From the NCBI GenBank assembly GCA_002306975.1, contig DBTI01000244.1, positions 1 to 11,404 on the forward strand: a stretch of DNA of 11,404 nt, read 5' to 3'. The position numbers and the translations under genes are program-made. The notes beneath the pieces were generated by a model, which ran no database searches, was not told where the DNA came from, and was given only the letters and a program-made list of their open reading frames with translations. Every line of letters begins with the position of its first letter. The stretch's first letter is position 1. Shown here one piece after another: positions 1 to 6,495 of the stretch. This DNA comes from Ruminococcaceae bacterium UBA1320 (GTDB taxonomy: Bacteria; Bacillota; Clostridia; Oscillospirales; Ethanoligenentaceae).

Positions 1-30
1 CCGGTGGTTTATTCCGGTTAACCAATGAAA

Positions 31-80
31 TTGCCCACAGTGAAACCTTTTCCAAAAGGTTTCACTGTGGGCAACTTTTT
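31..80 (+). terminator. Rho-independent terminator, 21-bp perfect stem
   Basis: A perfect inverted repeat pairs 31-51 with 54-74 around a 2-nt centre (the real loop would open to about 6 nt), followed by CTTTTTT at 75-80. The T-run lies on the plus side, so it best terminates a plus-strand gene arriving from outside the window. The 14 nt between it and the stop of the minus-strand protease gene at 88 suggest it also stops that convergent transcript, although the minus side has only a short TTTC tract. Confidence 0.85.
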
Positions 81-87
81 TATCTTA

Positions 88-2886
88 TTAACTCACAGAT
101 AAAATAAATTTTATTCCCTTTGGGTCGGCGGAGCCACCCGAAGCATAATGTATCGCGTCCGGTTGGATGACGACTGAGTAAAGAATATCCTTTTGCAGGG
201 AACCGAATTTTACAAAAAGGCCGGAAGAATCAGGTTCGCTAAGATAAATATTGTCGATTGGTATCTGATGACCTTGTGGGTCGGTAATTGAAATCGTATC
301 TTTCGAGGGAAGCTGAATTGTTTTGCTAAATTCATATTCAAAGTCAGTGTCAAATGTATGCAGACCCGTTGGGTGACTACTTGTAGGATTGTCAATGCTG
401 GATTTCATCCAAGCAAACCATCCATCTTCAATCTGTTGGAATGGCACTCCAAGCTCATTCTGCACAATTGCTTGCAGGTTTCGCGAATCGGAATACATGG
501 CGTAACAAATTTCACGAGCCACATCAGGACCATAGTTTTCCCAGATGTACGTATACAGGCTTCCAAGTTGGTCGTAGTGCGGCACACACTGCGCTTCTGA
601 AATCTTCTGGAAAGCGTCGCCTTTATAGCTGCTCCAGTCTATGCCTGAATCACTCGATGCCTGAAATAATCCTGTGATAGTCGAATAACTTTGTGTCACC
701 CAAGAAGTACCGTTACGGCCCGGAGAAAAAAGAAGCGGAGTCAAGTGACCGGAGCACTCCTGATTGTTATAATCGCATGTTGTTTGGGCGACCATGTTTC
801 CGGTTTTGAAAGACGTCACATTGTGATACACCTTCATTAAGTTATACGTCGCGGCATCATGATTAAACTCATGGGCGATACAACCAATAACTGAATTGGC
901 ATCGGCATCGCCATTAGGTTCGATAACGCTGACACTATAGTTTCCCGGACTTTGAATTCCACTTTCATTTGCGGAACTCACACTACGGTGTGCCGTCGCC
1001 CATCCTTCATCAGTCGATGTAACAAGATAAATCCTAATCTTCTTTCCTATGGACGGGCTGTAGTTCCACCATTCGTCCTCGTCCCATAACTGATCCAGCA
1101 TCGGAACAAGGTCAGGAATCGCCATGTCAAATTGCGGCTCCCAAATCAACTGAAAATGCTCGGTGTCATATTCCGACAATGTTTTGTTGATTTCAGATAC
1201 TTTAACCTGTTTTATCGCTGATGAATCAAATGTTGTAGCTTTGTCTGTAACCGCTGAAACATAAAATACCATCTGTTTGACAATCGCCATAGAATTTTGC
1301 AGAGATTGCGGCTCAATGGCTGCAATCGTATCTGATGCGGAAACGTCGGTTGAATCGCAGGTACGAATAAACGCGTTTGGTATCCCTGCTGTATCCATTT
1401 GCGCATTATCAAAGCTGTACAGTTCCTCCGCGTCAGAAGCCGAATCATGAACCTCTGAGTCGTAGTTGGCATCAAGCTTTACGGAAAATCTGGCCGCCGC
1501 GTCCAGTTGCTCATAGCAGGAATTTACAGTAATACTTTTCTGTGTTTCTTTACCGCCGACATCGTATAGATTCACATCGGCAACAATTTTTCCCACTTTG
1601 CCTTTATGTGCCAGGAACCATTCTATGCCCGACCTGTCATAGCATTCACTGCCGACAGCGGCTAACAGGATATTGCATGCCGGCTTTGTTCCAAGACTGC
1701 GGTAATATTCGGCAAGTCCGGCTAGATCTCCTACACCCGCGGCATCCGCGCTCGCTCCCGGAAAAACTGTTCCGTCAGGGAGGGTGCCATAACTGTCGAG
1801 ATTTGCTTCAATCATAATGGTTCGGGTTGTATCCTGACCTTTAATTAACCCAAGTACATTATATGAGGTTTGATTCGGAGTTCGGGTGATTGAAATATTC
1901 CCTTGTACTTGGGCATTCACTGTCTGCGGGGCTTTTTCAGACAGATTTATTCCCATAGACGCCGCGACCTGCGGAGATATGTAGTCTGCGAAAACCTTAC
2001 TGTCGATATAGTTGAGCGGACGCTCATAGTTGGAAATCGAATAAATCTTCCCTGAAATAATCAGCGCGCCGATTGCACCTTTGCTGACAGCATATTCGGC
2101 GCGGTCGATAGTACCGGTCGGTGTGCCGGTTCCTGTCATTTCATTGGTGAAGGCTACGATTTTACCTGACACGTCAAGACCGGAATAGTCGGAAGAATAA
2201 CCGTTGCCGACATAAATAATCTGGCTCCCCGATAATGTTCCTGATTCAGAGTTGCCATGTGGTTTAAAATCCGTCATGAGTTTCATGCTTTTTCCGTTAA
2301 TTGTAAGTGTAGGCTCTGCTGAAAACTGCGCCACACCGGTTTTGTATGCTTGCAAAAACGAGCCGGAATCACCGTCCGGCGTCAGCCCCATTTGTTGAAA
2401 AACGCCTGCAACATACTGCACTGAGCTTTTATATTCTTTTGTTCCGGGTTTACGCCCTTTATATTTCAAATCGGATATTTCTTTAACAACATTATATGCG
2501 ACATCAGTATCGGCGCTGTAGTCGGTACTTCCAGCACTACCGGAAGAAGAATCATTTACAATAACATTGGCGGTTGCGGTTATATTCGATGCTTTGCCAC
2601 GGACGGTAAAAGTGCCTGAGGTGGCGTAACTTGACGAGGCTATGCTGTTCCATTTTACAGATACTTTTTTCATACTGCCACTACTCATAACAGCTGTAAC
2701 AATAGTTGGCAGCACAGGCAATGTTCCGACTGGTGTTGTAACGCATACAGGTATAATTGATTTGATAGTGGGGGCAGTCTTGGCTGTGCCAGCACTTGCT
2801 GTAAACGGGGCGCTCGAAAACATTGTGCTGACCACTAGCAGTATCAAGAGTACTGACAAGACCTTTTTTCCCTTAAAAAATGTCAT
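88..2886 (-). CDS. Secreted multidomain protein: Ig-like, degenerate M28/PA domain, HEFNH zincin domain, Ig-like
   Basis: A 932-residue exported protein. Residues 1-32 are a signal peptide (FKGKK, hydrophobic core, cleavage near ASA). Residues 46-111 resemble a bacterial Ig-like domain (Big_4: VTTPVGTLPVLP, then VSVKWNSI and GTFTVRG). Residues 125-545 follow a family-M28 aminopeptidase fold with a PA-domain insert (about 215-320), but the metal-ligand positions are changed: HxD reads N362-L-D364, the bridging Asp of GAxDN is A380, EE is E414-C415, NLDMVG reads NLYDVG (439-444), and the last His position is near C510. Residues 565-830 look like a gluzincin (peptidase MA-like) domain with HEFNH at 672-676, a candidate third ligand E710, and the trailing YIWENYG helix common to these peptidases. 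Residues 843-932 resemble an SbsA/Big_5 Ig-like domain. The start has AAAGGGAG (2897-2904) 10 nt upstream. No SLH or sortase motif is seen, so it is probably released or loosely wall-bound. The substrate is unknown. Confidence 0.85.
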   Translation of the reverse strand: MTFFKGKKVLSVLLILLVVSTMFSSAPFTASAGTAKTAPTIKSIIPVCVTTPVGTLPVLPTIVTAVMSSGSMKKVSVKWNSIASSSYATSGTFTVRGKASNITATANVIVNDSSSGSAGSTDYSADTDVAYNVVKEISDLKYKGRKPGTKEYKSSVQYVAGVFQQMGLTPDGDSGSFLQAYKTGVAQFSAEPTLTINGKSMKLMTDFKPHGNSESGTLSGSQIIYVGNGYSSDYSGLDVSGKIVAFTNEMTGTGTPTGTIDRAEYAVSKGAIGALIISGKIYSISNYERPLNYIDSKVFADYISPQVAASMGINLSEKAPQTVNAQVQGNISITRTPNQTSYNVLGLIKGQDTTRTIMIEANLDSYGTLPDGTVFPGASADAAGVGDLAGLAEYYRSLGTKPACNILLAAVGSECYDRSGIEWFLAHKGKVGKIVADVNLYDVGGKETQKSITVNSCYEQLDAAARFSVKLDANYDSEVHDSASDAEELYSFDNAQMDTAGIPNAFIRTCDSTDVSASDTIAAIEPQSLQNSMAIVKQMVFYVSAVTDKATTFDSSAIKQVKVSEINKTLSEYDTEHFQLIWEPQFDMAIPDLVPMLDQLWDEDEWWNYSPSIGKKIRIYLVTSTDEGWATAHRSVSSANESGIQSPGNYSVSVIEPNGDADANSVIGCIAHEFNHDAATYNLMKVYHNVTSFKTGNMVAQTTCDYNNQECSGHLTPLLFSPGRNGTSWVTQSYSTITGLFQASSDSGIDWSSYKGDAFQKISEAQCVPHYDQLGSLYTYIWENYGPDVAREICYAMYSDSRNLQAIVQNELGVPFQQIEDGWFAWMKSSIDNPTSSHPTGLHTFDTDFEYEFSKTIQLPSKDTISITDPQGHQIPIDNIYLSEPDSSGLFVKFGSLQKDILYSVVIQPDAIHYASGGSADPKGIKFILSVS

Positions 2887-3001
2887 AGTAATGATTCTCC
2901 CTTTTGCTCAAGTTAAAAAAGCAAGTGAATGATACCTAATTGTTGCATTTTGCGTAAAACCTTGTTTGAAAAATTTATTACCTGTTTACAAAACTATCAT
3001 A

Positions 3002-3007
3002 ATTATA
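3002..3007 (-). promoter_or_regulatory. Putative extended -10 promoter of the secreted protease gene
   Basis: On the minus strand the sequence reads TGGTATAAT, a perfect -10 box with the TGn extension. It lies about 115 nt upstream of the protease start codon. No good -35 hexamer is visible at 17 nt, which is tolerable for an extended -10 promoter. The 80-100-nt leader this implies is AT-rich and shows no obvious riboswitch. Confidence 0.45.
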
Positions 3008-3114
3008 CCATGTTAAATTTAAAAACGCACTACATAATTGCAAAAATATCGTTGCTAACATAGTTGTTTCATTGTAGTTCACCTATAAAGCCTGTTTGAA
3101 TACAATTACCTGAA

Positions 3115-3360
3115 ATGCACCGTGGACTTGCACACAAAGTTTGTGTTGAACCGGTAGAGAAATATCCGAAAACAACCGGAGAAAAAATACGTTATTACCG
3201 CCACTTAAAAGGCATGACGCAGGAACAGCTCGCAACTGCCACCGGATTTTTTAGAACCACAATCTTTAGGTATGAAAATGGACAATCCCCTTGTGATTCT
3301 GAAACAGACAACGGAACATGGTATAAGGCCGTCGATGTCGAAACCGTCCACGCCCGGTGA
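3115..3360 (+). pseudogene. Truncated XRE-family helix-turn-helix regulator
   Basis: Residues 20-63 of this 81-residue frame are a clear Cro/C1-type HTH: GEKIRYYRHLKGMTQEQLA, a recognition helix near GFFRTTIFRYENGQ, then SPCDSET. After about position 3305 the frame stops looking like an XRE protein (DNGTWYKAVDVETVHAR, then stop) because the DNA there is the tail of an IS3 transposase in another frame. No convincing ribosome binding site precedes the ATG, and the first 19 residues do not resemble a normal N-terminus. I read it as a regulator fragment cut by an IS3-type element or a deletion. A short functional DNA-binding peptide cannot be excluded. Confidence 0.6.
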
Positions 3361-3559
3361 CAACGCCTGTGCGGAGAATTTCTTCAGCATTTTCAAGACA
3401 GAATGCATTTATATTGAAAAACCTAAAACACTTGACGAAACATTAAAATTGACTGACAAATTTGTCCATTATTATAACTATGAGCGAATTCAGGGAAATG
3501 GCTTAATGCCTTACGAGGAACGGCAAACGGCGTTTGCAAAGCAAATAGCCGATATTTAA
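3305..3559 (+). pseudogene. C-terminal fragment of an IS3-family transposase (OrfB, integrase core)
   Basis: The frame reads HGIRPSMSKPSTPGDNACAE, then FFSIFKTECIY, then KFVHYYNYERIQ and LMPYEERQ. This is the conserved end of the IS3-family DDE domain: SMS, DNA.AE with the catalytic Glu, FF..KTE, YN.ERI, and the terminal P.EYR region. The first two catalytic Asp residues and all of OrfA are missing, so it cannot encode an active enzyme. The usual stretch after ERIQ is shortened to GNG. An open frame extends back to 3272, but those residues are translated from the XRE gene in another frame. Confidence 0.8.
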
Positions 3560-3958
3560 GGAAATGGGGGTTGCCACCCACAAACCCCCGCGAGTTTATC
3601 GCTTTCGTTTTCCAAAGCAGATAAAAGCAAAAACGGACAGCCATTTGACTATCCGCATCTGCTTTGCAAAACCCATTGGGCCGCTTGGGTCGCTCTCCAG
3701 CGTTGCCCTATCCTGCACAACGATAAAAGCATCCCTATTGTTGACAGGTTTGTGTTGGTCCATACGCCTTACAGTGTGGGTGTGCATTTTCACTGTGCGG
3801 AGCTTTTGGTGCAGTACCAATTTCCTTGTTTGTCAACTAAGCGTATTTTCTTGCCAATGCTAATGCCCTCTTTAAGTATAATTTTTTACATCTCATTTGT
3901 ATTACTTTTTCTGTTGCTATTTTAATGTTATTGTATTGGCATAATATTGAAAATTACC
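3560..3958. other. Gene-free relic region with a G/C hairpin at its left end
   Basis: About 400 nt lie between the transposase fragment and the promoter of the next gene. Open frames exist on both strands (about 74-99 codons) but lack a ribosome binding site and any recognisable domain. GGGGGTTG (3566-3573) pairs imperfectly with CAAACCCCC (3581-3589); there is no T-run after it, so it is not a normal terminator. Base composition changes from mixed GC (3560-3830) to strongly AT-rich (3870-4020), so the first half may be remnant mobile-element DNA. Confidence 0.4.
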
Positions 3959-3987
3959 TTGCATCTGAAGTAAATTATTGTTAAAAT
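3959..3987 (+). promoter_or_regulatory. Putative sigma-A promoter for the GYF_2 membrane protein gene
   Basis: TTGCAT (3959-3964) and TAAAAT (3982-3987) are separated by 17 nt. Transcription would begin near 3994 and give a 35-nt leader that ends in the AAGGGG ribosome binding site at 4014-4019. Confidence 0.4.
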
Positions 3988-4029
3988 GATTATATAAAAA
4001 ATCAAATCATACTAAGGGGTGCAATAAAG

Positions 4030-4902
4030 TTGGAAAATGAGAGCGGCACAGTTAATAGCGATTCAGAAGAGTGGTATTATGCTTCAAATGGTCAAAAAAT
4101 TGGTGCTGTTTCTAAGTCCGATTTGCTTAATCTATATAAAGCAGAAAATATAACTTTAAGCACAAGAGTCTGGACAACAGGTATGTCAGACTGGATTGAA
4201 CTTGGACAAACCGATTTAATAAAAAAGGTTAATACACCACCACCTTTAAAGGGTAACGATATAAATAATACATTAGTTTGGATATTAGCTTTTGTTCCAA
4301 TATTAGGTACGGTATTAGAGTACTTAATATCTGGAGCAATAGGTGTAACAAGTGCATCCTTATGGTTTGTTACCGTCATTCTGAATACTGTATTATGTAT
4401 TATTGACCAAAGAAAATTAAAAAGGGCAGGATATCAAATTAAGGAATTGTTGGTGTGGGCAATATTCTTAGTTCCTGTTTACCTTTTTAGACGTGCATAT
4501 ATATTAAAACAAAAGAATATCTACGCAATAGTATGGTGCTTAACTTTTGCTATTTTGCTTTTTGCTCCTTCTGTAATTTCAAGAACGACTGGTGTTGCTG
4601 ACCCAAGTGTTGTGACAAATTTGAAAAATGCAACACTCAATTCATATCCTAACAAAACTGTAGGGCAAATGGTCGATAACTATTTCGGAAATCCAAGTTG
4701 GAAGGCAATAGTTGCAAATGACGGTAATACATATATTAATATTACCGGAAATATAACGTATGATGGAAAAACTGTTGATGTGTTATTACAATATAAATAT
4801 AATAGCAATAACACTTATGATTTTAAAGCGTTGGAGTTTAATGAAGTACCACAAGCCAAAACTGTATACCAACAATTAGTACAAAGTATGTATGACTCCT
4901 AA
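4030..4902 (+). CDS. GYF_2-domain membrane protein with four TM segments and an external C-terminal domain
   Basis: A 290-residue protein starting at TTG, with AAGGGG (4014-4019) 10 nt upstream and no better in-frame ATG. Residues 14-62 fit a GYF_2 domain (EWYYASNGQKIGAVSKSDL, then RVWTTGMSDWIELGQ). A short PPP linker at 70-72 follows. Hydrophobic segments near 80-101, 108-126, 139-155 and 163-184 predict four membrane helices, placing both the GYF_2 domain and the C-terminal part on the same side in the simplest topology. Residues 193-290 form a polar beta-rich domain (SYPNKTVGQMVDNYFGNPSW at 205-224, then TYINITGNITYDGKTVDV) of a type also seen in exported Firmicute proteins. If that domain is external, the N-terminal domain would be external too, or one hydrophobic segment does not cross. 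Function unknown. AT-rich codon use differs from the genes to the right, consistent with transfer. Confidence 0.8.
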   Translation: MENESGTVNSDSEEWYYASNGQKIGAVSKSDLLNLYKAENITLSTRVWTTGMSDWIELGQTDLIKKVNTPPPLKGNDINNTLVWILAFVPILGTVLEYLISGAIGVTSASLWFVTVILNTVLCIIDQRKLKRAGYQIKELLVWAIFLVPVYLFRRAYILKQKNIYAIVWCLTFAILLFAPSVISRTTGVADPSVVTNLKNATLNSYPNKTVGQMVDNYFGNPSWKAIVANDGNTYINITGNITYDGKTVDVLLQYKYNSNNTYDFKALEFNEVPQAKTVYQQLVQSMYDS

Positions 4903-4933
4903 TTTCACTATTTAAAACCTTTTAGACGCGTCA

Positions 4934-5046
4934 AATTCTGTAATCCCTGCATTTATGCGATTGAGGTACTTGCAAACCACTTATACACTTAATATGTATA
5001 CGCCTCTATAACAGGAGTATAGGGGATTCGACAGAATCATTTTTTC
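4934..5046 (+). terminator. Possible weak terminator inside a larger imperfect inverted repeat
   Basis: GATTC (5025-5029) and GAATC (5034-5038) form a 5-bp hairpin followed by ATTTTTTC, a plausible but weak terminator for the GYF_2 gene. In addition, AATTCTGTAATCCCT (4934-4948) is largely the reverse complement of 5021-5037 (AGGGGATTCGACAGAAT), apart from an inserted G and an inserted CG, so the whole 4934-5038 segment could fold as a long arm. Its role is unclear; an element end or attachment site is an alternative. Confidence 0.35.
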
Positions 5047-5053
5047 ATGGTTT

Positions 5054-5324
5054 TTATATTTCATGCCATAGATAGCTAAAATGGCTATTCGTTAAAAGAT
5101 AACATGTTCCACCATAACTAAATTCATTTACAGATGGATTTTCGGAAAAACCGTAAATAACGAGATATCCTGCGTCTGTGCTAGCGTTTTAAGATTTAAT
5201 ATGTATCCATTAGGAGCGTCATTTACATCATATTGGCACTCGGACTTATGGCTGATACATTGAAACAAAATAAACTAACGCACAATGGCAAAGAGATTGG
5301 TACCAATAATTTTTTCAATTTCAA
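5054..5324 (-). pseudogene. Small secreted protein gene, broken by two single-base losses
   Basis: On the minus strand GGAAGG (5333-5338) lies 8 nt before a TTG at 5324 that opens MKLKKLLVPISLPLCVSLFC, a textbook signal peptide ending near FNVSA, then ISPSANMM and a stop. The coding pattern then continues in a second frame (VNDAPNGYILNLK, about 5175-5225). It continues in a third frame as NASTDAGYLVIYGFSENPSV and then NEFSYGGTCYLLTNSHFSYL, ending WHEI and TAA at 5054. Adding one base near 5223 and one A to the AAAA run near 5186 restores a single 273-nt frame of 90 codons plus stop. The mature part is rich in Gly, Tyr, Ser and Asn, with a likely beta-hairpin character. The family is not recognised. 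Alternatives are two assembly errors or, less likely, programmed slippage. Confidence 0.6.
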
Positions 5325-5419
5325 TTTTTTCACCTTCCAAATTTTTTACTTAATAAGAGATCGTATATGCACCAACCAGAATAAATCATTTGCCTCCTTA
5401 CTTATAATTTATTAATCTA

Positions 5420-5437
5420 GGGCGTGTTTGAAAAAGA
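5420..5437 (+). repeat. Left terminal inverted repeat of the IS
   Basis: GGGCGTGTTTGAAAAAGA, 18 nt, perfect match to the reverse complement of 6274-6291. It begins with the GG typical of IS427-group ends, directly after the TA duplication. Confidence 0.95.
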
Positions 5438-5449
5438 TTTGAGCTTGTG

Positions 5450-5917
5450 TCATTTCACTAAAATACAGATAGCCGCAAGCAAAACAAACGCGAAGAATCT
5501 GGAAGCCAGTTTGTCATAACGGGTAGCAACACGGCGAAATTGCTTAATTTTCTGAAAAAAGCATTCGACCAGATGGCGCTTTTTGTAAAGCCACCGGTCA
5601 CATGGCCAAGGTTCTTTGGCATTGGATTTCGGCGGGATATTATAATCTGCTCCCTGCTCCGTAATATAGGCTCTAATCTCTGTTGTTCCATATGCTCTGT
5701 CAGCCTGCACAACGCTTTCCTTTATCATGACGTAAGACAGAACTTCAGTAGCTACCGTGGAATCATGCAGATTTCCAGTAGACAATTGCAAATGAACCGG
5801 ATTTCCCAGACCGTCTACGATAGCATGGATTTTGTCGTCTTTCCACCCTGGCTCGTACCAATCTCCTGATTGGTCTCTCAATCTACAGCCCCTTTTTAGC
5901 GCCAGCACTATGCTCAT
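5450..5917 (-). CDS. IS5-family transposase, second frame (OrfB, DDE core)
   Basis: This frame carries the rest of the catalytic core: KIHAIVDGLGNPVHLQLSTG, then VQADRAYG with the second Asp, and HLVECFFQKIKQFRRVATRY with the catalytic Glu. The first residues (MSIVLAL) are not a real start; homology to the family begins at about 5890 (RGCRLRDQ). Residues SGDWYEPGWKDD are out of register: the same DNA at 5830-5862 reads IGTSQGGKTTK in the neighbouring frame, which matches the IG.S.GG.TTKIHA block expected of this group. This points to a compensating pair of indels, leaving a damaged enzyme. Confidence 0.75.
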   Translation of the reverse strand: MSIVLALKRGCRLRDQSGDWYEPGWKDDKIHAIVDGLGNPVHLQLSTGNLHDSTVATEVLSYVMIKESVVQADRAYGTTEIRAYITEQGADYNIPPKSNAKEPWPCDRWLYKKRHLVECFFQKIKQFRRVATRYDKLASRFFAFVLLAAICILVK

Positions 5918-6233
5918 GGGCTTTAATGCTGGTACTGTCTAAGCTCAAGTCCTGATAATCAGCGTCGATGCTCAGTATGGAAAATATCTCTTCAAACACA
6001 TGCTGCTCTTCCCATTTTTGAAATCTGGTGTACACGGTTTCCCAAGGACCGTATCTTTCAGGCATGTCTCTCCAAGCCGCACCGATTCGTGCTATCCACA
6101 ATATTGCATTGAGCATATCCCAATTAGGTTTTGGTGGCCGTCCTTGCTTTTCAAGTTTATCTGACGGGAGCAAGTCTTTGATGCGTTCCCATTCTTTGTC
6201 ACTTAATTCATATTGTCTTTTTACTGTTGCCAT
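5883..6233 (-). CDS. IS5-family transposase, first frame (OrfA)
   Basis: From the ATG at 6233 (MATVKRQYELSDKEWERIKD) this frame encodes 116 residues: the DUF4096-type N-terminal region (LSDKEWERI..LLP, GRPP, AILWIARIGAAWRDMPERYG, W.TVYTRFQKW) and the start of the catalytic core, LSLDSTSIKAHEHSAGAKKG, which holds the first catalytic Asp. The frame is open back to a GTG in the inverted repeat, but family members start near MATV. A GGTGA lies close upstream and a TATAAT is at 6250-6255 (minus). It ends at TAG just after a run of five A and four G. OrfB continues in the +1 frame, so a natural fusion needs slippage there or one G too many has been gained. Confidence 0.8.
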   Translation of the reverse strand: MATVKRQYELSDKEWERIKDLLPSDKLEKQGRPPKPNWDMLNAILWIARIGAAWRDMPERYGPWETVYTRFQKWEEQHVFEEIFSILSIDADYQDLSLDSTSIKAHEHSAGAKKGL

Positions 6234-6273
6234 TTTTATCACCGCATTGATTATACCATATTTGTGCATCTTT

Positions 6274-6291
6274 TCTTTTTCAAACACGCCC
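6274..6291 (-). repeat. Right terminal inverted repeat of the IS
   Basis: Reverse complement of the left repeat over 18 nt, followed by TA. A GTG inside this repeat is an artefactual upstream start for the transposase frame. Confidence 0.95.
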
Positions 6292-6402
6292 TAATCAAAT
6301 AATAGATCATTATGTTTTACAATTAAATATAAAAAATTAAAGATAATAAAATAAAATGTATAAAAATGTTATGAACGCTTTATAAAACATGCTATCCTTG
6401 TT

Positions 6403-6445
6403 AAAAAACTAAAATCCAGTGGGTTAGAAAAGCCCACTGGATTTT
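6403..6445 (-). terminator. Rho-independent terminator of the cotJABC operon
   Basis: AAAATCCAGTGGG (6411-6423) pairs with CCCACTGGATTTT (6433-6445). On the minus strand the hairpin runs into TTTTAGTTTTTT. It lies about 50 nt past the cotJC stop. Confidence 0.9.
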
Positions 6446-6495
6446 CAACTTAACATCGACAAATGATATATAATAGAAAGATATAGAAACCCACC

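Larger units (their letters stand above)
5420..6291 (-). mobile_element. IS5-family insertion sequence (IS427-like group), 872 bp
   Basis: The element is bounded by 18-bp perfect terminal inverted repeats and flanked by TA on both sides (5418-5419 and 6292-6293), the 2-bp target duplication typical of the IS427 group. It encodes a two-frame DDE transposase on the minus strand. Intact ends and target duplication argue for recent insertion, but the coding frame is disrupted. It landed about 95 bp upstream of the start of the broken secreted-protein gene and probably separates that gene from its promoter. Confidence 0.9.

Noticed and set aside
2962..3111. Possible imperfect direct repeat (GTTTGAA...ATTACCTG at about 2965 and 3091)
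   Set aside because: Only two copies, of unequal length, in AT-rich DNA; too weak to separate from chance.
3564..3863. Open frames of 74-99 codons on both strands after the IS3 fragment
   Set aside because: No ribosome binding site, no recognisable domain, and Cys/Trp-rich composition unlike the real genes here.
5021..5040. GGGGATTCGACAG resembles the start of tmRNA or a tRNA T-arm
   Set aside because: No matching acceptor partner, tag reading frame or tRNA fold could be found around it.
5233..5415. Plus-strand open frame of 60 codons
   Set aside because: No ribosome binding site and low-complexity Phe/Asn sequence; it is the antisense shadow of the decayed minus-strand secreted-protein gene and its leader.
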